A stretch of DNA of 64,000 bases, from NCBI GenBank assembly GCA_950295325.1, contig OX485809.1, positions 26,412,001 to 26,476,000 on the forward strand, written 5' to 3'. The stretch is from Polytrichum commune (Eukaryota > Streptophyta > Polytrichopsida > Polytrichales > Polytrichaceae). The notes below the pieces were generated by a model that did no database searches, was not told the DNA's origin, and saw only the letters and a program-made list of their open reading frames with translations. Below, in pieces: positions 1 to 11,616 of the stretch (its first letter is position 1; each line of letters starts with the position of its first letter). The position numbers were made by a program, and so were the translations under genes.

Positions 1-1805
1 GTTAAGAACCAATCTACACAAATTTGAATAGTGTGGATATTGTGCGCCACAATAGAAACAAGTTAACTGAGACCTATTGAACGATGACAAGCTTTTCCCT
101 CCATAAGCCGTAGATTGGAACCATGGACCACAAGTATTTACTTACTTCTGATAGGCAACTTTGTCCATAACATCTCAGAAAGTCAGGGATCCAAGAAAAG
201 AGGTCGAAAATTTCTTGCCAATCTGAATGTTGTAATCTCAAGCACTTCTAGAAAGATTCCATAACTAAGCTGGCACTGGCCAAGCTTACATTGACAATTT
301 TTAGGATACCATGTGCTTGTGAGTGCTCAACTATACTGATACCATGACAACAGGTCTTTCCACCAGACACCAAACTTGTAATCTACTGATTCAGAGATGC
401 ATTGCTACCTTATTCACCATCTTCTTCATGCTCCATTCTCACGTATGATTCAAATGCTCTGCTCTACAAGAATAAATTAATGCAATACGCACGCTATGAT
501 GCTAACTATCATGAGCTCTTGAAGAGACCTCCTTTCCGGGCACTGCTCCAAGAGCCTCCCAAATGCAAGACACTCTACTCAGAGATCCATAGGCGTAAAG
601 GCAAAGGACTGCCAGCACTAAGTCCCACATTCGAAACATGGGCCAAACAGATATTTTGCACTCCAAAGTCAAGCCTCTCATGTTTAAGTAAGTCTTCAGA
701 TCCCACGATGGGCTAAAAGAACATATCAACATATTACTCCTTCAAGCAGCAAAATCTTCAAAAATACCTCATAGCTGGACACAGCACTAGGCTTTGTGTA
801 CTTTTGAACAATTCCAAACTACAATATGACATACATTAGATTGTAAAACTACACAAATGACATGGTGGTTGGCAAACATGCAATACAACCATTTAAAGTT
901 GTGGTTGTTATGTTGTTGCTTTAGTTCTTTTCACTAACTACTTTTGTCTTCACAAGTGTACATCCCTAATTACACATAATCATGAGTAGGCAATTGACGA
1001 TATGCAAAAACTTCAATGCACTTTAGGTGTTCAAAATTTCAACTTTCCCATGTTGAACATGAGATTTGGGATGACATCCGAACGTTCTAAACATGCACCG
1101 TTTTGGCAAGCGGCGTTGACGCACAAGTCTCTATAGTCTAATACCGCTACACATTGCATATGAGGCATGCACTAATTCATGTGCACCATCTTAGGGCCAA
1201 GATCCATCTAAACCTCCCTCCTAGAATAGATCAAGTTCTAGGGTTTCGGTCATGTGAATTTGTGACACAAAAGTTTATGGAAATGGATTGCAAAACATAA
1301 AATACACATATGCATTGTTGTATGTCGTAGAAGGTCGGCCACATGATGTGGACACGTGTACTTTCAACACATGTCGTAGAGGGTGCAATCCTCAACCACT
1401 CGAGTGAAACTGTGAATGAGAAACCTTCAACACCCCCTCAAGCCCAACTTTGGAGCCGGTGACACCTGAGAACACAAAATCCACACCACAAAGGAATCAA
1501 AAGGCAGTTGCCACGAAAGCCATCCCAAACCTACGTTGTGTTGTGCAACCTACGTCGGCATACCAAAACCACCACCACATTGATTTGAGCTATGAAAATC
1601 GTTGCACGACACATAAACACCATCGCGCATGCATCAAGCCACGTTTTATTTTCGTTTTTGTATCATACTCGTTTACAAACTATATGTGAGCTTTGAGGTT
1701 GTGAGAGGGCATGAAAGCAAAACAACAACTGCAATGAGACATTGGAGTGGTGTACATGGAGAGTTGTACGTAAATGTTACCTGTGGATTTCGTTGTGGAA
1801 GAAGT
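1..1805. other. Intergenic region, no gene recognised
   Basis: No recognisable domain was seen on either strand. The longest open frames (402-716 on +, 502-732 on -) overlap each other, lack convincing splice partners and match nothing I know. The stretch is AT-rich and shows no terminal inverted repeats. Confidence 0.4.
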
Positions 1806-2180
1806 TTATAAACACACCGCTAGGTCGAGGGCGACGGTTGCAAGGATCGTGTCCAACAACGATGGCAAAGTGGACCCAGTCACTTTCACCACGAGGTCCA
1901 CTCCCACTCCAAGGACTGACACTGCCGTCACTTGTGATGGGCAACCACAGGTGCCTACCACCACCTCCCCAAGTATGTTCGTCAATGTACATGTGAGTGT
2001 TTCGAGGAGATCGTCGACGAGGACGTCCAGCGTGAGACCCACCCCTGTCACAACGCCGTTCACCGTGATAGGCTTGCAATAATTGTTCGTGCAAGACACG
2101 GTATGACTGCCCGCCTGGGCGGCCATGGCCATGGCTGCCATGAGCGCAAACATGAGAGCAATCTTGGCACCGGAAGCCAT
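1806..2180 (-). CDS. Small secreted cysteine-containing protein, unknown function
   Basis: A single-exon frame of 124 aa. Residues 1-23 form a typical signal peptide: a short basic N-terminus (Lys6), a hydrophobic Ala/Met/Leu core and an AQA-G cleavage site. The mature part of about 100 aa is rich in Val, Leu and Thr and almost free of aromatic residues. It has six Cys (residues 30, 35, 64, 78, 80 and 123), which fits three disulfides. The frame stays open upstream to an ATG at 2276, but a TATA box at 2282-2289 predicts a transcription start near 2255, downstream of that ATG. The start at 2180 is therefore preferred, leaving a 5' UTR of about 75 nt. The protein is probably apoplastic or wall-associated. 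I do not recognise the family and assign no activity. Confidence 0.7.
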   Translation of the reverse strand: MASGAKIALMFALMAAMAMAAQAGSHTVSCTNNYCKPITVNGVVTGVGLTLDVLVDDLLETLTCTLTNILGEVVVGTCGCPSQVTAVSVLGVGVDLVVKVTGSTLPSLLDTILATVALDLAVCL

Positions 2181-2281
2181 TGGAAGAAGCGAGTGTTGGA
2201 AGCAGGAGGCAGCTATGGTGACGAGTTTGAGAGTTGTGGACAACTGATTGCAATGGATGATGAACTCCGAGACCACAGCAT

Positions 2282-2289
2282 CTTATATA
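2282..2289 (-). promoter_or_regulatory. TATA box of the small secreted protein gene
   Basis: On the minus strand this reads TATATAAG, about 100 bp upstream of the chosen ATG at 2180. Its position excludes the farther in-frame ATG at 2276 from the expected transcript. Confidence 0.55.
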
Positions 2290-2743
2290 CGCTCATTCTA
2301 GGTGGATCCCTCCACGTACTTTCATCCACCTCAACAAATCAAATCATGTGAACATGCTTGCACATCCGCTTCACGCGGCCTTCGGCTTTACCATCATGGT
2401 GTGCGGACGTAGACGATAACTGAAGGATGTGCCACAATGGTTCTTGACTTAGTTGCGATATACCAACCCCACCAGATCTTTTGCATGGCAAGAACAGAAC
2501 ACTACCCTGCCGTTCAGCACGTTCTCACTGGGCATGTGGGCTTGTTGTGGCGAAATTCCAGCTCCATCAAAAGCCTTTGGTAGTTGGATTGTGCAACATG
2601 ATTATTCATCCGGAGTGCTCAGAAACCACGGGAATGGTCATTTACTGATTGTTTTTTGATGTTCTTAGGAATTGGGAATGGCACAGGTAGTGAATACAAA
2701 TTATAGAGTCTTACAAGTCAATCAATAATTCACGTACATTGCC

Positions 2744-2952
2744 GCCTCACTTGCATGAAACATTGGATGTGAATAGCCTTAACGATGTCTGGAGGCTGCT
2801 CATAATCGCAAAAGGTTGTTGACTTGCTCTTTGACATCGTTTTGAGTAAAACACTTTTCCACGGGAATTCACTACAAGCTCAAAGAGCGATTATGAGCAG
2901 CCTCCAGACATCGTTAAGGCTATTCACATCCAATGTTTCATGCAAGTGAGGC
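2744..2952. repeat. Perfect 66-bp inverted repeat with 77-nt loop
   Basis: The left arm (2744-2809) and right arm (2887-2952) are exact reverse complements over 66 of 66 bases, separated by 77 nt. Transcribed from either strand it would fold into a long, perfectly paired hairpin. A short secondary pairing (CTCTTTGA in the loop with TCAAAGAG at the right-arm border) could compete. No mismatch has accumulated, so the structure is either very young or maintained. It could be a young small-RNA hairpin locus or the scar of a template-switch duplication. No protein frame spans it. Confidence 0.9.
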
Positions 2953-3280
2953 AGACCTAATGACGATGGCAGAGTCAATAATATTTGTTCTCTTAGTCAT
3001 GTGAGTGGGAGTATCAAACCGTGCATGAAGGAAGCAAAATTTGCATAAAGTTGCCCAATAAGAGTTTAGTCCAATTCAGCCACGTAGTGAAGAGATTTTG
3101 TATTGTTTATGAGTGTATTTTTGGTGGGCTTCGCCGAGGCCAATTTTTTCTAAAGCAAAACATGGACTTGAAAAGCAAGGTTCAAAAACCAATAGGGCAA
3201 CATGGTTTGGCGGGTGACTAGTAAGCCCGCACCAATTTGGCCTAACCCAATAGTCAACCCATGTCATTGTCAACTCTAGT

Positions 3281-3810
3281 GGGTGGACTTCTCATACCAC
3301 GTACGAACTAACTTGAGTGTAAGAAGAGGTATTGTTTGATACATTTGCATTTGGGTTCTAGGTTTTCACAAATTGGAGGCTCTTGGACATAATAGGCTTC
3401 CTCTGGATCATGGCTAAGATATTGTGATCTAATCTTGGTTTGTTTGGTGGAATTGTTGAGTTACATGCTACGGATGAAAATTTGTTAAATGACTTTCTCA
3501 TTGGAAAGTAAAAGTGGATTTTATATGTAATAAGGGCCTATTTAACTCGTCACTTATGTTTTGTATGTGTAGTGGAGGCATTTATCATGTTCGATTGAAA
3601 AGCTCAGTATAAATACATGAATCCATTTTGAAGGATACCATTAGTACATATTCATTTGTTTTTCTCCATGGAATTCTCACATATAGGGGATTTTAATTTC
3701 ATAGTGACCCACGCACGTCATTTAGGTATACAATGAAGAGTCCACTAGCCGGGTCGCCAACACATCGGCTATGATTGATCCCCCCTTGTGACCTAACTCT
3801 ATGTTTAAGG
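3281..3810. repeat. Dispersed repeat copy (related copies at 5330-5730 and 30720-30910)
   Basis: The block beginning CATACCACGTACGAACTAA at about 3296 recurs at about 5342. The downstream half, with CAAATACATGARTCCATTT and the ACRCATGTCATTTAGGT segment, recurs near 30735-30850. No coding capacity or clear terminal repeats were seen. It is probably an old, decayed element. Confidence 0.5.
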
Positions 3811-6673
3811 GGGAAAAATGTATGCCATTGCCAACTTCAAAATTGGATAAACAAACACACAAATATGGAATTGTAGTCTTTGCTATGCATTGTACAACCA
3901 ACATGCAAATTCTCTCGAAACAAGACCAAAAGCGCACACACACACACACAAATCTATTATTGTAGATTTGACAATACAAATGACATCTTTGTAAAGTGTT
4001 TGCACAAGACATCAAGCATCCGTAATTCCAAAATGAAAAGAGCATAATGTACATGTGTATGCCTATATGATCAAGCAGAGGTGCTTGCCGGGATAAAATT
4101 TGGACATAATTGTCCTTCTCGCCCTATAACGAGGGTTCATCTTGCCCTCTCCAAAGTTGATTGATTACATCATATTATGCATCTAGTCTACATTGAACAT
4201 TACCTATGTCAATTGCTTCGGCATGATGACATTGGACCAGTGAATGTAGGATCCAAACTGACATTTGTTGAATCACACGCCCAAATGTCACATGTTAAGA
4301 GATGATTTCACTACAAATAATTCAATCCCAATGCACATCACCAAATTTTTCCACTTGCTACTTAAAACATCCATAATTTACATGTTCAGTTCATTATGAA
4401 CAATATAACCCCCCCAACAAAACTACATGAACAATTTTGGTAGATCTTTAGAGTGTTGAAACTTTGTAGACCAACCCATGAATTTACATGCCACAATGTC
4501 AAAATGTGTTTTCTACCCCTGGAGAGAGATAATTATTGCATACGAATGTACCTTTCATCCATTATAAAAATTGAAAATAAAAACATTCAAAAATTGAAAA
4601 ATTGACCCCATATAAGTTAGGCATGTTGCCGATTCATCTCAAATGACTTGGACTAGACTAATTCTTGATCTTCCAAAATAATTCTAGTGTCAACTCAACC
4701 AAACACCTCAGGGCTTTATGTTGATGAATGTGAGTCTCTCTCTCTCCTCTTGAGCCCCTAACACTTTGGGTTTGAGGGTTAACTCTTGAACACTTTCAAG
4801 AGCTCACAACAGGTCTCTCTGCATATCATACATAACTTAATCAAAGCTTTTGATTTCTTCCATCTGGACTGGTAACTTTAACATCTGCTTCCATTTTACT
4901 TACGAAGGCAATGTTACAAGGCAATATTAAGGCTTACAGACGGCCTTATAGATGGTCTACGTAAACTCATTTATTGGGGAAGTGAAAACGTAGTGAACTA
5001 TTATAAAGTTTGTAAATGCTTGCTTCTAGATGATTCGACTAGACTAGAAATTGTATCGTCATTCCAAAATTAGTTTGTGTGATCTAATTGGAATGAACCG
5101 GTCTTCAACATGCAAGGGACGTTTTTAATAAAGCCCTTCATCCACAATGGTGGAGTTTACATAGACGCCGAGCCCCAACCTTGAATATAGATACATGAAT
5201 ACATGCGTATACACATGTATTCTATCCATGAATTCTACATATCAATATATCTTTGAGCCATGGGGGACCGGGGCTTCCTTGATGTCTGTGTGGACTTAAA
5301 TCCATCTAGAATCGGGTTCAATTCCTATGGGTGCACTCTTCATACCACGTACGAACTAATGCGAGTGTGAAAGGGGGTAGTTAGTTGAGGCATTATCGTA
5401 CACAATATACATAAGAGGGGGGTCTTATTTTTCTCTAGTGTGTACAAAAGGCTTACGAGGATTCTAAAGTGGAGGTAGTTGTACAAAGGGGTTTCAACAT
5501 TGTAAAGATTTGTTTTGACAATAGATGTGCTAGTTATTAATCCATCTTATTAATAGCCCCTAGCTTCAAGAACATTAAATTAGTATGAGTTACACCCCAT
5601 GGTTGAAAAGTCTTCAATGAATTTCTTATGGGAAAGTGAAAGTGGATAGTAAGTTGATAAGGATCTATACTCTCATGATATAGATTTTATGTATGTAGGT
5701 ATTTATGGCATTGAATTGAAAACCTATTCCTCCTCCTAGCCCAGTTTGGGGCATGGGTACTTCACTATCTCATCGTTTATGTGGATACATGTGTTGAATT
5801 TTGTTTTTATTTTATTTTTCCTTTGGCGGGGGTTGGGGCTATTTCTCTAATGTCATTTGTTTTGATACCTTATTATTTCTACTTATACTTGGCCCCATTG
5901 CTCTGTGCCCTTTGGTAGTTTAAGCTTAAATTTTCTCCATTTGAAATTAACCCAATGTTAAATAAATATATGCCATTTATGTGTTGTTTAAAATCACCTA
6001 AGCCACTTGCAACTAGTGTGGATTATATGGGAGAGTTTGAACTGGATGACATGAGCAACCATGTACAAATCTTCATCCATTTGTATACATCCCGAGGTAG
6101 ACCCTCCAGAAGGTTTGCACAATCTTAAACACAATACCCTATATGTAGTTCTTACAACATAAGTAATCCATGGCATTACATGCTACCATATAGTATTTAT
6201 GATGCAATATGTGAACAAAAATGATGCTATATTCCATTCATTATTTTTCAAACAAATTGCCTGCACAAATAAAGAGTATCCTATGTTAGGTCTCACCCTA
6301 TTTCTAGTATTTTTCTAGTGAAGTACCCAGGGGTTTGGGGTAACGGGTGCCATTATGGTGTACTTTTACTTAATAATGTAATCAATGTCCACAACATTCT
6401 ACAACTTAGTCTACCTGTTATGTGACCCCACGTTAGTATAGATTATTGACACTCGTTGAGTTCAGCCTAAATATCACATAGATGTTTGAAGGGCTAAGAC
6501 AAGGGGGCAGATCTATGTGACGAGGAATTTTTCACGAACCTCATTGGCATTGGCTAGGCAAACATAAGTGTATAGTGATGTGACCAATATAGTACATAGG
6601 ATTAGGGAAAAAAACAAGGGGGCGTGGATGTGTCACAAGAGGCTCTCTCCTAAACTGACATTCTAAATGACTG
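3811..6673. other. Intergenic, AT-rich, decayed repeat only
   Basis: Apart from the second dispersed-repeat copy (about 5330-5730), I see no gene, RNA or structured element. All open frames are short and on unrelated strands. Confidence 0.4.
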
Positions 6674-7037
6674 TACTAAATATGATATTTAGTGTCATAT
6701 GGTAAATTATGTCTCTATGGTAACTTTTTGGATGACACTTCTTTTGAATAAGTGAACAAATACCATCATGGATGATGGATGAGTGCATTTGTTGACCAAA
6801 ATCCTACCTTCTTTTGTCAGCAACTTCTGATGAAATATTGTCATGAGTGATTGAAATTTGGATGAAAAATCACTTGGTAAGTGGAACATTGTAAATCTAT
6901 AATCCCCCGAAACATTTACAAGGAGTGACAAATAATGTTGGTTTAACATTTAGTGTTGGTGATACTATACCACGGTTTACGATTGGTATCGAGGAAGACA
7001 ATTAGAATTGGTGACACTAAATATCGTATTTAGTGTA
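6674..7037. mobile_element. MITE family M, copy 1 (about 364 bp)
   Basis: Both ends carry the self-complementary terminal motif ACTAAATATGATATTTAGTG (right end with C in place of the first T/G variants). The interior matches the copies split at 37320-37680/46732-46745 and, inverted, at 55638-55993. It has no coding capacity. The CACTA-like tip suggests a CACTA-derived MITE, but I could not settle a target-site duplication. Confidence 0.75.
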
Positions 7038-7918
7038 GCTCTTTGCCTATTAAATTGGGATATTCACTGAGTTCCATTGAACTTCACCAAACCTTATCCA
7101 TTAAGTTCTTAGATGCACTACCCGGACGTTATTACCACTCAAAGGCGGTCTCCACAATACCTTATAGAGCCAACAAATCTTCGTGCTTAGTAATGTTATG
7201 TCCATTTGAATCCTTAACTAAGGTAGGAGCACCTTAAACCAAGACAACACCCAAAACCAACACCTTCAAAATATTGCATAATAAGTACATGTTGATTTGA
7301 AAATGTTCCCCATGTGGACATCAAGGCCGCTAACGGTTTAGGGTGCCAACACAATTTTCACTTAAAATTTTCGTATTTAAAAAATATTATGTATCACAAT
7401 ATTGAGGGGATGCGGGTGGGGGATTGCAATTCACATGGTCTCTCTTTTTTCTACCTTGGAATATGCTATTTTTTTTGGCTCATGCGGCTGCCACATATGC
7501 GCCAAAAACCTTAACCAACCCATCAACTCTTCCACATTGAGGGACGATCAAGTCATTTCAATTAGAGAACACTTTGATTTTGTTCCAAGTTTTGGGATGC
7601 AAATATGAATGTACATTTGCCGAAAGTCTCAACAAGTGCAACCGAGACACCTCGGAAACGCCAAGGCCACTTGGAAAACGTTTTCTTAACGGGGATTTGT
7701 TAGGAGCTCGAAACAGCACCTGAACTTCGAGGGGCCTTGGGTTGAGCAATGTGGCCGGAAGTTGTTTGGAGTTCGTTGCCGCTTCTGTTACAGGACAGAT
7801 TGCGAAGCTGAACGAAAATGGATTGTGGATTTTGCTGCTCCAGTGCTCGTAGCTCAAACAATATGTGGGTTTAGTGGATGAGGTCTCGACTCGTCTTGGT
7901 CTGAGGGGTGTTGTCATC
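7038..7918. other. Region upstream of the isomerase gene, nothing recognised
   Basis: No domain-bearing frame. A 119-codon minus-strand frame at 7558-7917 has no recognisable motif and is read as chance. The last 250 bp probably hold the promoter and 5' UTR of the isomerase gene. Confidence 0.35.
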
Positions 7919-8165
7919 CAATCTTTCGGATTCCGGAGGTAGGTTTAGGACATCTCAGGTTGTTGTCACTTCAATCTTTTGGAATCCTGAAGTGGGTTTT
8001 AGGACATTTCAGGTTTTTGTCAATATCATCTTTCGGGATTCTGAGGTGGGTGAAGGGCATCTGAGCTTTTTGTCAAGTCGGTCTTTCTCGGATATCTGAG
8101 GGGTTTAGGACATCCGAGGTTGCTGTCCAAATTCTTGTTTTTGGAATTTCGGTGGCGGGTTTACG
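7919..8165. repeat. Imperfect tandem repeat, about 54-bp unit, just upstream of the isomerase start
   Basis: Four to five decayed units share the pattern TCTTTYGGRATYCYGARGTGGGTTTAGGACATYTCAGG-TTGTC, starting near 7919, 7973, 8028, 8082 and 8132. The array runs into the first in-frame ATGs of the isomerase gene, so it sits in its promoter, 5' UTR or extreme N-terminal coding region. The translated array has no recognisable peptide repeat, which favours the non-coding reading. Confidence 0.7.
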
Positions 8166-10864
8166 CCATCATGGTGATGGTATGTGGTCATCCTCATCCC
8201 CTGCCAACCCACATTCTGCCAGACACCAATCCTCGAACCTCTCCCTCAACCATCCTGCAATTTTTCCCTTCAATGAATTTGAAGCCCTGTAGCCTTCGCC
8301 GAATTGCCCCTACACATACCTCCAGAAGGAAAGGAAGAGCTCAATGTACAGACCCAATTGCGTCTCTGCAATCGCAGGAACATAGGAAGAGGGAAGACGG
8401 GGTTGAATCGGTCGCGCCTATTGTGAAAATGTGCGGGATTACGAGCGCAGAGGATGCCGCCATGGCTGCGAGAGCGGGAGCCACGTATGTGGGCATGATT
8501 GTTTGGCCCAAGTCCAAGAGATCCGTGTCGGTGAGTCTCGCAAGAGACATAGCCGCAGCGGCCAGGGAGAGTGGCGCAGAGCCGGTGGGCGTCTTCGTCG
8601 ATGAAAACGCGGCGGAGATCGAACGAGTGTGTGACGCTGCCGGCCTCAGCATTGCTCAGGTAGCTTACATTCGCTCCTTGCTACTTAAACTTAAAGTGCG
8701 AAGCACAATTCGATTCTTCTTTAGGTCAAGGCTCGGAGCATCCATGTGGATTCTTCCTCTTTTCCATAGTGGACTGTCTCGGCCTCGAAATTTCAGAAGC
8801 AGCTATAGCTTCCAGTGATGCGCCTGGGAATATATGACTGGCCCAAATTGGAATGCAAATTTCTGACGTTTTCAGGGGACAATGAACTGTAGAAATAACA
8901 TGACCATTGCCGGTGACCTGTATCAAAGTTTAAGGTCTTCATGAGAGGTCATAGCTCACATGTGCTTACATTCGCTCCTTGCCGACAAATACTCTTCGCT
9001 TCGAAGTTACAGAAACAGCGATAGCCCAACGGATTGGAATGCAAACTTATTACGTTGTCAGGGAAAAGTGATCTGTGGAAATATCATGACCATTGCTGGT
9101 GGCCAGTTTAGGGTTCAAGGGTTCAAAGGGTGATGCTGCTCGCCTCAGCACTGCCCAGGTAGCTCAATCGTGCTTACATTTGCTCTTGCTGCAAAATGTG
9201 CGAACCACAATGCCTTCTTCTTTAGGTCAAGGCTCTGAGCACACATGTGGATAATTCATTCTCTTTTCCAGAGTGGGTACTCTTGGCTTCGAAATCACAA
9301 AAAAAGCTATATCCCAACAAATTGGAATGCAAATTCAGGGAATAATCAACTGTAGGAACATCATAACCATTGCTGGTGACTTGTTTAGGGTTTAAGGGTT
9401 TCAGGAGAGGTCATACTCTACTGGAGAATGCGTTGCTGAAGGTCCTGGATAATTGAAGCTGTGGTTTTTTTCCATCCTTCCAGTGATGTGCCTGGGGATG
9501 TATCACTGGCCCAAATTGGATATGCAAATTTGTCACGTTTTCAAGGGAAAATGTTACGTTCATAAACATCATAACCATTGCTGGTGACCAGTTTAGGGTT
9601 TAAGGGTTTATGACTTTCACGAGAATAGCATGTTGCTAAAGGTCCTGGTCAATTTAATGGAAGTGGTCACTTGACATGTTTCTGTCCATGCTTCCAGTGA
9701 TGTGCCTGGGGATATATAAATGGTCCAAATTGAAATGCAAGTTTTGTATTGTTTCAGGGGGAAATGAACTGTAGAAAGTCACCAAAACATCATAACCATT
9801 GCCGGTCTTCCCTTTAGGGGGCTAAGAGTTTCATGGGTGGCCATATCCTACCTGATAACGTTGAAGGGTTTCATACCCTACTGGAGAATACGATGATAAA
9901 TGATTTGGTCAAATGAAGCAGTCATTCCACATATCTTTGTCCATGCTCCCAGTGATGTCCCTGGGTTTATCTGGCTGGGGCGATAGCTATAATAAAGCCA
10001 GATTGCACATTTTTTGCATTTCAGGTAAATTGAACCATACAAAGTCATCAAAACCTCAGGGACCATTGCTGGTCAGCACTCAAGGGGTTCAAGGGTTCCA
10101 TGGGAGGTATTACTCTAATAAACCGGAATGCAGATTTCTTATGTTTCAGGTAAATTGAACTACATGAAACCTCAACGATTATTGCTGGTCAGCACTTGAG
10201 GGGTTTAAGGGTCCCATGGGAGGTAGTACTCTTGAGTTTTAGGGGGTTCAAATGTGTGATGGAATATTTTAAACAAGTACCATAGAAACTGGGTTACGTG
10301 CCTGGTGTGTAATGTCGGGTCATGTGTATGCATGCAGCTGCACGGTGATGGTGCGAGAGATGCCTTCCGTCAAGGGCTACCCAGCTTGTTGAAGGTCATA
10401 TATGTGTTGCACGCCAACAAGAATGGACTTATTCAAACACCTTTCCCTAAGGAGGAAAGCCCTCTTGTGGACTGGGTGTTGGTCGACGGCTTACAAGGAG
10501 GAAGGTGGGAACTTAAGAAGTTGAGTTGTTGGATTGATTCTTTTGCAAATTGTTTACATCTGAAGTCATAGCGGTTAAGCAACTGTTTGAGATTGAGAAA
10601 CATGCTTATGTTGGTTGCACAATGTGCAGTGGTGAGAAGTTCGAGTGGGACAATTTCCAGGCACCAACTATGAGGAGCAAGAGAGGTTGGCTTCTAGCAG
10701 GAGGCCTCACCCCAGACAATGTAGGAACGGCCGTTTCCCTGGTGAGACCCATGGCGGTTGATGTCTCCAGTGGCATTGCAGGTCCAGACGGGATTCGCAA
10801 AGATTTTGACCGCATCCAAGCATTCATCAAGGCAGTACATAGTGAGAGCCTTAGTGGAGTATGA
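8120..10864 (+). CDS. PAI1: Phosphoribosylanthranilate isomerase, plastid-targeted (TrpF/PAI)
   Basis: Catalyses the Amadori rearrangement of phosphoribosylanthranilate to CdRP, the third step of tryptophan synthesis, in the plastid. Three exons join in phase: 8120-8659, 10338-10504 and 10630-10864 (TGA), giving 313 aa from the first ATG. The ATG at 8273 (262 aa) is more likely the true start: it lies beyond an upstream tandem repeat and leaves about 50 Ser/Arg-rich residues resembling a transit peptide. Family landmarks are VKMCGIT with the catalytic Cys, GATYVGMI, PVGVFVDE, the exon 2 start LHGDG, DWVLVDGLQGG with the catalytic Asp, GWLLAGGLTPDNV and VDVSSGIAGPDGIRKD near the C-terminus. 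These cover the whole TIM barrel. The donor sites are GTAGCT and GTGGGA. Intron 1 (1678 bp) is filled with degenerate duplications, one of which copies the exon 1/intron 1 junction. The gene converges on the aldolase-family gene. Confidence 0.93.
8816..10240. repeat. Degenerate tandem duplications filling intron 1 of the isomerase gene
   Basis: About seven decayed units repeat the sequence CAAATTGGAATGCAAATTT, a TGAACTGTAGAAAYATCATRACCATTGC block and a GGGTTTAAGGGTTTCATGRGAGG block, near 8840, 9030, 9320, 9510, 9730, 9960 and 10120. Unit length varies from about 110 to 230 bp through indels. One unit (9131-9290) also copies the last 28 nt of exon 1 and its splice donor. Confidence 0.8.
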
Positions 10865-11616
10865 CAGTGTATGCAATTGTTGCAGACTCCACTGCATTTG
10901 AAATTGATAGGTTGTCCATCGAGCAGTTTTGCAGACTTATCTCAACAGAAGGGTAGCCATGTCGAGGTCCTTGTATGCTGCGATCTGTACCGCATGTTGT
11001 GTAGGACCGTGACATAATGTTTTCTTGTGGATGCAATAACCTTTTGTACCAATTGTAAATGGTTCTGTAAATCTTACAGTGTGAACAATTACCAATTGAT
11101 CACAGGTGTGTTGTGGGATAAGAATTCCTTGAAACCATCTTGGACCAGTATGGCTAAACTCGTTTCTCATTTCTAAATGTAAACTGAAAAATTTCTTCCA
11201 GAATTCACTCACTTTTTTGTGGAATCAAGTCGCTTGATCTGGATCAAAAGTGTATAACTTGTTTTGCTTTGAGCATGCCCATTTCTAGGAGCCTTGACCC
11301 ACTTTTCTGAACTGCTGGGCATAGGAAGATGATTACCAAGACCTAATCTGACAGAACGCAGCATGACTACAGTATTTTATTCTGTGTCGTGTTGTGCACA
11401 GATCACTGCCAAAACTTCTTCCAAACAACCAGTGGCACTTGTATGGGCTTACTTATGTGAAGCCAGATACCCTCAGTGGAAAGTGGGCAACTTTTATTTC
11501 AAATAAAAGTCAACAAAATTATGAATATGCACCACACTCACAAGCTGATCCAATTCCATATGTTTGAAGTCCACAGTGGACACATATCCAAATGGTATCC
11601 TTTGGAGGCAGATAAG
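10865..11616. other. Intergenic space between two convergent genes
   Basis: This is the shared 3' flank of the isomerase (+) and aldolase-family (-) genes. It presumably holds both 3' UTRs. No further feature was recognised. Confidence 0.5.

Noticed and set aside
402-716. 104-codon plus-strand frame, with a 76-codon minus frame overlapping
   Set aside because: No domain, no signal peptide, no splice partner, and the two frames exclude one another; composition is like the flanking DNA.
7558-7917. 119-codon minus-strand frame upstream of the isomerase gene
   Set aside because: No recognisable motif; overlaps the likely isomerase promoter and has no neighbouring exon.
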